A stretch of DNA of 8,415 nt, from assembly GCA_900769385.1 (NCBI GenBank), contig CAAGGO010000443.1, forward strand, positions 1-8,415, read 5' to 3'. The notes under the pieces are model-generated. The model was not told the DNA's origin. It ran no database searches and worked only from the letters and a program-made list of their open reading frames with translations. This DNA is from Rikenellaceae bacterium (lineage in GTDB: Bacteria > Bacteroidota > Bacteroidia > Bacteroidales > UBA932). Position 1 is the stretch's first letter; each line of letters starts with the position of its first letter. Made by a program: the position numbers and the translations under genes. Below are positions 1 to 7,028 of this stretch, in pieces.

Positions 1-233
1 CCCCATAAAGGTTCAAGATCAATACCATCTGTAGATTTTGAAGAAAGTTTTGTTGTAGGCTAATTGATAACGGAAGCGTTCTGCAAAGAGTATTCCTTTG
101 CTTCTGTCAATGAAAAAGTTTCATTTTCTGAATTGTCCAGAAAATTCGCCTCACATGCAGTAATAAAAAACATCATTAGAATGAGAATAACAGCAGGAGG
201 CATCATTAGGTGTCTGATGCGTTTTCTTCTCAT
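1..233 (-). pseudogene. Lipoprotein N-terminus interrupted by an in-frame TAG; runs off left edge
   Basis: From ATG at 233 the minus strand encodes 57 codons and then TAG at 62-60. The same frame then stays open for 19 more codons to the window edge. The first part has a basic N-terminus (MRRKRIRH), a hydrophobic stretch and a lipobox-like FITAC with Cys27, so it looks like a signal peptidase II lipoprotein signal. The mature part continues as NFLDNSENETFSLTEAKEYS. After the stop the frame gives PTTKLSSKSTDGIDLEPLW, which is compositionally a natural continuation of a Bacteroidales surface lipoprotein. I infer that a longer gene was broken by a nonsense change (for example TTG to TAG) or that there is a base error. 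A genuine 57-residue lipopeptide is the alternative. No function can be assigned. The gene lies beyond the terminator of the upstream operon, so it needs its own promoter, and none is clear. Confidence 0.5.
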
Positions 234-270
234 ATGAAATATGTTTTAAGTTATGTTTTGGCAAGATAAT

Positions 271-301
271 AAAAAAAGCTGACAATCAGAAAATTGCCAG
301 C
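271..301 (-). terminator. Rho-independent terminator after the serine hydrolase gene
   Basis: On the minus strand a 9-bp stem pairs 301-293 (GCTGGCAAT) with 286-278 (ATTGTCAGC). One pair is G-U, the loop is 6 nt, and seven T follow at 277-271. It starts 25 nt after the stop codon of the serine hydrolase gene. On the plus strand the same pair would be an A-C mismatch and the tract would be A-rich, so the signal is directional and marks the end of the minus-strand transcription unit. Confidence 0.85.
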
Positions 302-326
302 CATTTTTATGATTTTGTATTGCAAG

Positions 327-1475
327 CTATTTCTCCACAAAATACTTGTGCATTGCAGCAGCAGACTCCCTGTGGATAGACATAAAGTTGTTGTCCTCCC
401 TGCGGTTGCAGCCGTTGGTCATTACAATGAAACCAAAGTTGCGGTCCTTGTCCCAGAACATTGAGGTGTAAACGCCGTATGCGCTGCCGGTGTGGCCTAT
501 CATAGTGTGGCCATCCAACAACTGGTTTGAAGTGCGGATTGCGTAACCGTAAGCATCACCCTCATCAGTTTTAGGGGCAACAATGCTCTGCATAGCCTCT
601 GCGCTCTCTTTAGAGATGATCTGTGTACCCTCTGGAGTTGTACCCAAATTCATATGCATCTGCATTACTTTGGCCAAATCCTCTGGAGAAATCTTAAGAC
701 CGCCTGTAGGTGAGAAAATAGGGGTGCTTACTCCAAATACATAGTTCTCAATCTCCTCTGCTCTTGTTGCGTATGCTGCAGGTTTGTGGATGAACTTGCC
801 GTTCTCCTCATCCCAAGTGTAAATCTTTACAAATTTGGTTGTATCAAGGCTCAATACCTCATAACCGCCGTAAACGCCAACAGGGTTAAGAATATGGTTT
901 ACAATATATTTGTCAAATCTCTCACCGCTGATACGCTCAAGAATGGTACCAAGAGTATTGAAACCAAGGTTACAGTACTCATAACCTGTACCAGGCTCGT
1001 ATGCGTTCCATGCTGTCTGCCAAGTTGCAGAAGAATCAGGGTTGATAGCGTTAAGTGTAAAGTAACCGTTTGCATCATTCATACTTGAAGTGTGTGAAAG
1101 AAGCATCTCTACAGTAATTACTTTCTCAGGGAATTTAGGGTTTCTTACCTGGAAGCCTACAAGCTCCGAAACGTCCTGCTGAAGATCAAGTTTGCCCTGC
1201 TCTACAAGCTGCATGATTGCAGTTGCAGTAAAGGATTTTGAAATTGAAGCAATACGGAAGATGTCATCTTTTGCAATAGGCTCCTGTGTCTCAATGTCCT
1301 TTACTCCGTATCTCTCATTAAGCACCACCTGGCCGTTGTTTACGGCTACAAGTGCAAGACCCACATTGTTGTTGCGCTCCATAATGGCTGCAACCTCCTC
1401 ATTGAACTGCTGCTGTTTTGATGTGCAGGCAAACAAAGATGCCACAGCAGCTGCTAGAATAAACAGTTTTTTCAT
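327..1475 (-). CDS. Serine hydrolase lipoprotein, beta-lactamase/class C (PF00144-type) fold
   Basis: This 382-residue protein belongs to the serine beta-lactamase-like family, which includes class C beta-lactamases, DD-peptidases, D-aminopeptidases and EstB-type esterases. The active-site motifs are visible: SISK at 77-80 (nucleophile Ser77, Lys80), Tyr167-Cys-Asn169 as the Y-x-N motif, and His328-Thr-Gly330 in place of the KTG box. LLSHTSS at 125-131 is also typical of the family. The N-terminus is a lipoprotein signal with lipobox LFAC and Cys17, so the enzyme is probably anchored in the cell envelope. There is no second domain. HTG instead of KTG is common in the esterase and peptidase branches and argues against a dedicated beta-lactamase, but the substrate cannot be read from sequence. 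It is the last gene of the operon, 18 nt after the BPL_N gene and followed by a terminator. Upstream bases are AT-rich without a Shine-Dalgarno, as usual in this phylum. Confidence 0.88.
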   Translation of the reverse strand: MKKLFILAAAVASLFACTSKQQQFNEEVAAIMERNNNVGLALVAVNNGQVVLNERYGVKDIETQEPIAKDDIFRIASISKSFTATAIMQLVEQGKLDLQQDVSELVGFQVRNPKFPEKVITVEMLLSHTSSMNDANGYFTLNAINPDSSATWQTAWNAYEPGTGYEYCNLGFNTLGTILERISGERFDKYIVNHILNPVGVYGGYEVLSLDTTKFVKIYTWDEENGKFIHKPAAYATRAEEIENYVFGVSTPIFSPTGGLKISPEDLAKVMQMHMNLGTTPEGTQIISKESAEAMQSIVAPKTDEGDAYGYAIRTSNQLLDGHTMIGHTGSAYGVYTSMFWDKDRNFGFIVMTNGCNRREDNNFMSIHRESAAAMHKYFVEK

Positions 1476-1493
1476 AAGTATTATAGGTTATTT

Positions 1494-2870
1494 TTATTTC
1501 AACTCAATTTTCAAAGAGTATGGAACTCCGTTAAGTACATCTGTCCTGCCATAGTACTCTGTACCGTATTTGCCCATTTTTGAGTTTACTGTGGTTTCAC
1601 AGAATACAGAGATATACCATTTGCCTGGAACTGGGTTGTCAATGGCAAGAGTTTTTGAGGTGCCGCGTGAAAGCTGCATTGCATCGCTGCTCTTGTGGAA
1701 TGCAAAACCATCCTTGTCTGCAAGCAGTGTAAGGTCAAAGTTATCCATTCCCTCATAACCCTTAAGTACAATCTCCGCACGTTTTGTACCTGCAGGAACC
1801 TCTACGGTAAAATGATGGTATTGACGGTCACCAACTGCTGTAAATGCAGGGTCATTGTCCTTTGTGGTCTTGTTCATTTCACGCACCTGGCCTGGAACAA
1901 GCTCCCCTTTTACAGTAGCATTGCCGTTGCCATCCATTGCATAAAGGAGCATAGAAGCCATATACTCCAATCTTTCTCCCGATATCACATCCTCCGGGTG
2001 CGAACCTGTTACAACTACTCTTCCCGACAGATCATTCTCTTTCCACGCCCAGCTTGCCACCTCATTGTGGATCTGTGATTTGCTGTTTACTGAAACTGTG
2101 TCATAGATATAACGCATAAGGATCTCGGTACCGTCGGGAATAATCTGTCCCTCTCCGTAATATGCAAAGCATCCTCCGTTGTGGCGCAGGCTGTCCACCC
2201 TCATATCTCCTCCAAACTGGTAATATTTAAGCAGCGGGCTGCCCGGCTCAACGGACATTGCAGTATGGTTTTTAAGCAAAGCCGTTCCGGTTACCACTCC
2301 TGGCCATATACTCAGGTACTGGTCATTTGGTTTCACCTCCTCTCCTTTCCTTTTTGTACCCATTGATGATATGTATGCTCCAGCACAGGTTCCTACATAT
2401 GATCCACCATTTTTAAGGAATTTCTGCATATTGCTGCGGCCTGCCGGGGTCAATGACCTTCCGTGAGCTGTAGCCTTGCCTCCGTTCATATATATTGCCC
2501 TGAAACGTGGCTCGCCGTCGGGATAAAGAAGAACTCCATTCTCATCAATCTCACTGCCGCAAATCATCTCCCTTTGCAAAAGGGTATCCCTTAGGGTAAG
2601 CTCCATTGGGGAGTGTGGGGCAGATATGAATGCCTCCCAAGATGCTCCAATGAAACGGGCAGCAGGCAGATCCTTCAACGAGTTTACATTGATTCCGCTG
2701 TCCATAAATACATCCTTGTAATAACCGTAGCAGTTGGTTACAGTTTCCACCTGCTCCTGCTGCTGGGAAGCCTTTTTAGCTTTACGCTGTGCATATCCCT
2801 GCTGGGAAGCACCAACAAGCAACATCATGGCTGTTGCCACACCTAATACAAATGATCCTCTGATTTTCAT
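1494..2870 (-). CDS. Exported BPL_N / class I GATase-like domain protein with C-terminal PPC-like domain
   Basis: This 458-residue protein starts with a signal peptide: MKIRG, a hydrophobic core, and GYA-Q near residues 25-28 that suits signal peptidase I. A low-complexity Lys/Gln/Glu-rich linker (about 28-42) follows. Residues about 70-310 match the glutamine-amidotransferase-like fold of the biotin-protein-ligase N-terminal family (PF09825). They include YMNGGKA at 127-133, the nucleophile elbow GTCAGA at 160-165 (Cys162), and TGSHPE at 288-293, which supplies a likely catalytic His291 and Glu293. Residues about 346-425 resemble a bacterial pre-peptidase C-terminal (PPC) beta-sandwich, with FDLTLLADKDG and PVPGKWYISV, a domain typical of secreted hydrolases. 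There is no ligase or synthetase domain, so it is unlikely to act in biotin transfer. An exported Cys-hydrolase or amidase is more likely, with unknown substrate. It starts 5 nt after the upstream transporter gene. Confidence 0.72.
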   Translation of the reverse strand: MKIRGSFVLGVATAMMLLVGASQQGYAQRKAKKASQQQEQVETVTNCYGYYKDVFMDSGINVNSLKDLPAARFIGASWEAFISAPHSPMELTLRDTLLQREMICGSEIDENGVLLYPDGEPRFRAIYMNGGKATAHGRSLTPAGRSNMQKFLKNGGSYVGTCAGAYISSMGTKRKGEEVKPNDQYLSIWPGVVTGTALLKNHTAMSVEPGSPLLKYYQFGGDMRVDSLRHNGGCFAYYGEGQIIPDGTEILMRYIYDTVSVNSKSQIHNEVASWAWKENDLSGRVVVTGSHPEDVISGERLEYMASMLLYAMDGNGNATVKGELVPGQVREMNKTTKDNDPAFTAVGDRQYHHFTVEVPAGTKRAEIVLKGYEGMDNFDLTLLADKDGFAFHKSSDAMQLSRGTSKTLAIDNPVPGKWYISVFCETTVNSKMGKYGTEYYGRTDVLNGVPYSLKIELK

Positions 2871-2875
2871 TATTC

Positions 2876-4219
2876 TTAAATTAATCCGCTTAACAATACT
2901 ATTGCCACCACTACAGGTGCAAGATATTTTATTGAGTAATACACAAAGTTAAGGAACAGCGGATTAAGTTTATGCAACCCACCGCTTGTAAGCTCGTCTG
3001 TAACCTCAGGCTTCTTCATCTTCCATCCTACAAAGATAACTGCAAGGAATCCGCCCAAAGGCAACAGAATATTGGCAGAGGTCTTGTCAAAGAAATCAAA
3101 GAAGTTCAATCCAAAGATCTTCACATCTGCCAAGGTTCCCTGAGAAAGCGAACACAATACACCAAATGTAACAATTACCGCTGTTGAAAGAAGGATTGCA
3201 AGTTTCCTGCTTATCTTGAATTCCTCCTTAAGGTAAGATACAATTACCTCCAGCTGTGAAATTGAAGAGGTAAGGGCTGCAATGAACAGCATAAAGAAGA
3301 ACAGGATAGCAAGGAATGCACCAAAAGGTATCTGGGCAAAAATATAAGGCAATGTTACAAATACAAGACCAGGGCCCTCAGCTGGAGAAATGCCGAATGC
3401 AAATACTGCAGGCATAATTGCCAGGCCGGCAATTATTGCAAACATTGTATCTGTAATTGCAGTCTCAGCAGAAAGGCCAATGATTTTCTCTTTCTTCTTA
3501 ACGTATGAACCGTATGTCATAACGGTACCGCAACCAATGCTCAAAGAGAAGAATGCCTGACCAAGGGCATCAATCAATGTCTTTGAGGTTACTTTAGAGA
3601 AATCCGGCTTGAACAGGAACTCAAAACCTTGTGATGCACCAGGAAGAGTTACTGAACGGATTGCCACAATCACTACAATCACAAACAACAGAGGCATCAT
3701 AACCTTTGTGTATCTCTCAATACCATCCTTGATACCCGCCATAACAATAAAGGCTGTTGCTATAAGGAAAATGAGCATGAACACAAGGGGCTCTGTGCTT
3801 GAAGCAACTGTCTGGGCAAACATTCCGTCAAGCAATGCCGTATCAGTTGTAGTGAACTTGAAAGTAAGGGCTTTCCACAAATAGTTTATTGTCCATCCTC
3901 CTACCACACAATAGAAAGATATGATGAACAATGAACCCAACACATATACCAAACCGGATGCACACCATTTTGTACCGGGAGCAAGCACTTTATATGCTCC
4001 AAACACGTTTGCCTGGCTTCTTCTGCCAATGATGAACTCTGAATACATTATTGGGAGCGCCAACAGGAATACAAACGCCAGATATATGAAAATGAAGGCT
4101 GCACCTCCGTTTGTTCCTACCAAATAAGGGAATCTCCACAGATTTCCCAAACCCACCGCAGAACCGGCCATAGCCACCAAAGCACCGAATCCGCTGCCAA
4201 AACTGTCTCTCTGTGCCAT
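2876..4219 (-). CDS. Sodium-dependent transporter, NSS/SNF family (distal copy)
   Basis: This 447-residue polytopic membrane protein belongs to the neurotransmitter:sodium symporter family, bacterial members of which (LeuT, MhsT, TnaT, Tyt1) import amino acids with sodium. TM1 carries the signature AVGLGNLWRFPY at 21-32. TM6 has QAFFSLSIGCG at 221-231, and TM8 has LTSSIS at 316-321, where Thr317 and Ser318 match the Na2 ligands of LeuT. Tyr103 in TM3 matches LeuT Tyr108. Asp257 near TM7 may do the job of the chloride ion, as proposed for other chloride-independent bacterial members. The length fits the 11-helix bacterial type. Aligning by eye to LeuT, the side-chain pocket has Cys230 where LeuT has Phe259 and Gln322 where LeuT has Ile359, unlike its neighbour. 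The substrate is therefore probably an amino acid different from that of the paired copy, but it is not identified. It lies 5 nt from the genes on either side. Confidence 0.93.
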   Translation of the reverse strand: MAQRDSFGSGFGALVAMAGSAVGLGNLWRFPYLVGTNGGAAFIFIYLAFVFLLALPIMYSEFIIGRRSQANVFGAYKVLAPGTKWCASGLVYVLGSLFIISFYCVVGGWTINYLWKALTFKFTTTDTALLDGMFAQTVASSTEPLVFMLIFLIATAFIVMAGIKDGIERYTKVMMPLLFVIVVIVAIRSVTLPGASQGFEFLFKPDFSKVTSKTLIDALGQAFFSLSIGCGTVMTYGSYVKKKEKIIGLSAETAITDTMFAIIAGLAIMPAVFAFGISPAEGPGLVFVTLPYIFAQIPFGAFLAILFFFMLFIAALTSSISQLEVIVSYLKEEFKISRKLAILLSTAVIVTFGVLCSLSQGTLADVKIFGLNFFDFFDKTSANILLPLGGFLAVIFVGWKMKKPEVTDELTSGGLHKLNPLFLNFVYYSIKYLAPVVVAIVLLSGLI

Positions 4220-4224
4220 ATTGT

Positions 4225-5568
4225 TTAACTGATAAATGTCCTTAACATAATAACTGCAATAACAACCGGTGCAAGATATCTTACTGAGAAGATCACCACC
4301 TTAAGGTAAAGCGGGTTAAGTTTGTGCTTGCCGCCACTGGTAATCTCATCAATAAAATCTGCCCTCTTCATTTTCCAACCTGCAAACAGAACAATAAGCA
4401 GTGCTCCTACAGGAATAAGGATATTTGCGGTTGTCTTGTCAAACAGGTCAAAAATATTGTTGCCAAAAATCTTCACATCTCCCAAAACACCTTGTGATAA
4501 AGAGCAGAACACTCCAAGGAACAGCACTATGCCCACAACAAGCAGTACTGATGCTTTTCGGCTTGTCTTGAACTCCTCAATCACGTACGCCACTGCAACC
4601 TCAAGCAGAGAAATAGCAGATGTCATTGCAGCAACAAAAAGTACAAAGAAGAAGATTGCCGCCATTACCGATCCCAACGGAAGCTGGGCGAACACGTAAG
4701 GCAATGTTACAAACACAAGACCGGGGCCCTGACTTGGTGAGATGCCGAATGCAAATACTGCCGGCATAATTGCCACACCTGCAAGAATGGCAAACAATGT
4801 ATCCGCTATTGATGTCTGTATGGACATCTTAACCACATTCTCACTTTTATTTACGTATGATGCGTATGTAAAAATGATACCAAAACCTACACTCAACGAG
4901 AAGAATGCCTGACCAAGGGCATCCAGAATGGTATTGGCCGTTACTTTGGAAAAATCAGGCTTGAAAAGGAAATCCACTCCACCTGCTGCCCCTGGCAGAG
5001 TTACAGAACGTATTGCAATCACCACCACCATAAGGAAAAGGAGCGGCATAAGCACTTTTGAATATTTCTCTATACCATCCTTCACACCGGCCAAAAGTAC
5101 CGCTGCAGATATGCCAACAAACAGAAGCATATAGAACAATGGTCTGAAACTGGATGTTACCGAGTGCTCAAACATTGCATCAAAACCTGTTGAACCGGCA
5201 CCGAATGCTCCAGTTACAGATTTTACCAGATAATCTATTGTCCATCCTCCCACCACTGAATAGAATGAAACAATTAGAATACAGCAAACAATTGCCAGGA
5301 CACCTATAATACCCCATTTTGAACCGGGTGCAAGTTTCTTGAACGCACCGTATACATTTGACTGGGCTCTTCTGCCCACTACAAACTCTGCATACATAAT
5401 AGGCAGAGCCAAAACAAATACTATTGCCAAATAAATGATGATGAAGGCAGCACCTCCATTTGTACCCACCAGATAAGGGAATCTCCAGAGATTACCCAAA
5501 CCTACAGCAGATCCAGCCATTGCAACAAGGACACCAAAACTGCTTGCAAAACTGTCACGCTTTTCCAT
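4225..5568 (-). CDS. Sodium-dependent transporter, NSS/SNF family (proximal copy)
   Basis: This is a second 447-residue NSS-family sodium:amino-acid symporter and a tandem paralogue of the next gene. In the first 70 residues 57 are identical between the two. The TM1 signature AVGLGNLWRFPY is again at 21-32. TM6 reads QAFFSLSVGFG at 220-230 with Phe229 at the LeuT Phe259 position. TM8 reads MTSAIS at 315-320 with Na2-type ligands Thr316 and Ser317. Leu321 takes the LeuT Ile359 position, and Asp256 lies near TM7. This apolar pocket is closer to LeuT than that of the partner and suits a hydrophobic amino acid, though that is inference. The start codon is 4 nt from the folA stop (TAG at 5575-5573), so translation is probably coupled to folA. 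A GAGG in that gap sits only 1 nt from ATG, too close to act as a normal Shine-Dalgarno. Confidence 0.93.
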   Translation of the reverse strand: MEKRDSFASSFGVLVAMAGSAVGLGNLWRFPYLVGTNGGAAFIIIYLAIVFVLALPIMYAEFVVGRRAQSNVYGAFKKLAPGSKWGIIGVLAIVCCILIVSFYSVVGGWTIDYLVKSVTGAFGAGSTGFDAMFEHSVTSSFRPLFYMLLFVGISAAVLLAGVKDGIEKYSKVLMPLLFLMVVVIAIRSVTLPGAAGGVDFLFKPDFSKVTANTILDALGQAFFSLSVGFGIIFTYASYVNKSENVVKMSIQTSIADTLFAILAGVAIMPAVFAFGISPSQGPGLVFVTLPYVFAQLPLGSVMAAIFFFVLFVAAMTSAISLLEVAVAYVIEEFKTSRKASVLLVVGIVLFLGVFCSLSQGVLGDVKIFGNNIFDLFDKTTANILIPVGALLIVLFAGWKMKRADFIDEITSGGKHKLNPLYLKVVIFSVRYLAPVVIAVIMLRTFIS

Positions 5569-5572
5569 ACCT

Positions 5573-6082
5573 CTAATTCTTCCTTTTGTATACTAAAAAT
5601 TGATAATCTATATCGTTCTCTTCATCATGCATCATCTCCCCTTCCTTCACAATCTCCCACTCTTGGTCATTCACCTGTGGAAAGAAAGTGTCCGCATCTT
5701 CAGCAACTGCATATATTTTGGTGAGATAAAGCATATCAGATTTAGGGAAAGTTGCATTATAGAGCATACCGCCTCCCATTACAAAGAACTCCTCCTCTCC
5801 TTGAGCAAGGCTGTACACTTCACCCAAAGAATGTACAATCTCCATTGAAGTTGTCTGAGGATTCTTTATAGGGGGAATCTCCATATCCCCACGGGTAAGG
5901 ACAATGTTCCTTCTGCCCGGAAGCGGTCTTCCAATGGATTCAAAAGTCTTTCTCCCCATTATTACCGGATGTCCGGTTGTAGTGCTCCTGAAGTATTTCA
6001 AATCCTCTGAAATGTGCCACAAGAGCTCATTGTTGCGTCCAATTGCACCATTTTGGGCAACCGCCACTATTATTGAAAGCAT
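5573..6082 (-). CDS. folA: Dihydrofolate reductase
   Basis: This 169-residue enzyme reduces dihydrofolate to tetrahydrofolate with NADPH in the cytoplasm and is close in length to chromosomal DHFRs such as the 159-residue E. coli enzyme. Visible family motifs are AIGRNNELLWH at 13-23 (the Met20-loop region), the catalytic acid Asp27 in SEDLKYF, VIMGRKTFESIGRPLPGRRN at 40-59 (NADPH and folate site), FVMGGGMLY (nucleotide-binding glycines), YLTKI, and DTFFP. Residue 21 is Leu where E. coli has Pro in the MPW motif. This is probably natural variation within Bacteroidota. The gene follows thyA after a 68-nt spacer containing an inverted repeat, which fits its job of recycling the dihydrofolate made by ThyA. 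No convincing promoter lies in the spacer, so it probably shares the thyA transcript. ATG at 6082 places the conserved first strand (LSIIVAVA) directly at the N-terminus. Confidence 0.97.
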   Translation of the reverse strand: MLSIIVAVAQNGAIGRNNELLWHISEDLKYFRSTTTGHPVIMGRKTFESIGRPLPGRRNIVLTRGDMEIPPIKNPQTTSMEIVHSLGEVYSLAQGEEEFFVMGGGMLYNATFPKSDMLYLTKIYAVAEDADTFFPQVNDQEWEIVKEGEMMHDEENDIDYQFLVYKRKN

Positions 6083-6107
6083 AATTCTCTGTTTTTAAAT
6101 TAACTGC

Positions 6108-6143
6108 ACAGATTATATGTAAAGTATTTTTACACTAATCTGT
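6108..6143. repeat. Nested inverted repeat in the thyA-folA spacer
   Basis: Outer arms ACAGATTA (6108-6115) and TAATCTGT (6136-6143) are perfect complements. Inside them, TGTAAA (6118-6123) and TTTACA (6129-6134) are also perfect, around a 5-nt loop. A small asymmetric bulge (2 nt against 1 nt) separates the two stems. On the minus-strand transcript this would be a 14-bp hairpin starting 7 nt after the thyA stop. No T-tract follows it, so it is not a standard terminator. It could be an RNA processing or stability element, or a dyad operator for a DNA-binding dimer. Confidence 0.7.
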
Positions 6144-6150
6144 AAAATAT

Positions 6151-6945
6151 TTATACAGCAATAGGAGCCTTTATTGTTGGATGCGGATCATAATCCACCA
6201 ACTCAAAATCCTCATATTTGAAGCTGAATATATCCTTCTGGTCTCCGTGTATGATCATCTTTGGAAGGGCTCTTGGCTCTCGTGAAAGCTGGGTCTTCAC
6301 CTGCTCAAAATGGTTCAGGTAAATATGTGTATCACCAAAGGTGTGAACAAAATCTCCCAACTCATATCCGCACACTTTTGCAATCATCATTGTTAATAGG
6401 GCGTACGATGCAATATTGAAAGGGACACCAAGGAACACATCTGCACTTCTCTGGTAAAGCTGACAGGAAAGCTTGTTATCCGCCACATAGAACTGGAACA
6501 TTGAATGGCAAGGAGGCAGAGCCATATTGTCTACCTGAGCCACATTCCAGGCAGAGATTATGTGCCTGCGGGAATTTGGATTGTTCTTCAGCTGGTGCAT
6601 AAGATTGGCCAGCTGGTCTATCTCAGTACCGTCAGCAGTTTTCCAGTGTCTCCACTGTGCACCGTATACCGGTCCAAGCTCTCCATTCTCATCTGCCCAC
6701 TCATCCCAAATAGTTACACCGTGGTCATTCAGATACTTGATGTTGGTATCACCGTTAATGAACCACAACAGCTCATAAATGATTGATTTCAGATGTACTT
6801 TTTTGGTTGTAAGCAATGGGAAACCCTCATTCAGGTCAAACCTCATCTGGTAACCGAAAATGCTCTTTGTACCGGTTCCAGTGCGGTCACCCTTAACGGT
6901 TCCCTCCTCCATTATCTTCTCAAGCAGATCTAAATATTGTTTCAT
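6151..6945 (-). CDS. thyA: Thymidylate synthase
   Basis: ThyA methylates dUMP to dTMP using 5,10-methylene-tetrahydrofolate and releases dihydrofolate, which the downstream FolA recycles. With the start at ATG 6945 the protein is 264 residues, the same length as E. coli ThyA. The key residues then fall on E. coli numbers: Arg21, Arg126 and Arg127 (NSRRHII), catalytic Cys146 in LPPCHS, Asp169, Asn177, and His207 and Tyr209 in the dUMP site. The N-terminus [12 protein letters not shown] is the normal family start. The frame is also open upstream to a TTG at 7014, but that would add 23 atypical residues and overlap the promoter-like box at 6982-6975, so I reject it. No active-site residue is missing. 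It is the first gene of the proposed six-gene unit. Confidence 0.97.
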   Translation of the reverse strand: MKQYLDLLEKIMEEGTVKGDRTGTGTKSIFGYQMRFDLNEGFPLLTTKKVHLKSIIYELLWFINGDTNIKYLNDHGVTIWDEWADENGELGPVYGAQWRHWKTADGTEIDQLANLMHQLKNNPNSRRHIISAWNVAQVDNMALPPCHSMFQFYVADNKLSCQLYQRSADVFLGVPFNIASYALLTMMIAKVCGYELGDFVHTFGDTHIYLNHFEQVKTQLSREPRALPKMIIHGDQKDIFSFKYEDFELVDYDPHPTIKAPIAV

Positions 6946-6974
6946 TTTTAAGGCCTCAAAAAATTTATAAACAA

Positions 6975-6982
6975 CAAATGTA
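6975..6982 (-). promoter_or_regulatory. Bacteroidota -7 promoter box upstream of thyA
   Basis: TACATTTG on the minus strand matches the TAnnTTTG -7 consensus of Bacteroidota promoters. It ends 29 nt before the thyA ATG, which would leave a 5' leader of roughly 20-25 nt. No good TTTG or TTG is present at the expected -33 distance, so the call rests on the -7 box and its position. The 83-nt gap between the EEP gene and thyA shows no terminator, so some transcription may also read through from upstream. Confidence 0.5.
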
Positions 6983-7028
6983 GTAAATTTATAAGAGAAG
7001 TATGCCCGCTTCAATCAAAATTACACCA

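Noticed and set aside
786..1088. 100-codon plus-strand open frame inside the serine hydrolase gene
   Set aside because: It is antisense to conserved beta-lactamase-fold coding sequence, has no motif and no promoter.
327..1475. Antibiotic-resistance beta-lactamase
   Set aside because: The fold is shared, but the third motif is HTG rather than KTG and the protein is an envelope lipoprotein in a metabolic operon, so resistance cannot be claimed.
1494..2870. Biotin-protein ligase
   Set aside because: Only the BPL_N/GATase-like domain is present. The catalytic ligase domain is absent and the protein has a signal peptide.
6108..6143. Terminator after thyA
   Set aside because: The hairpin is AT-rich and lacks a following T-tract on the minus strand, so it is listed as an inverted repeat instead.
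6083..6150. Separate promoter for folA in the thyA-folA spacer
   Set aside because: The best matches (TACTTTAC, TATTTTAC) miss two fixed bases of TAnnTTTG and have no -33 partner, so I did not call a promoter.
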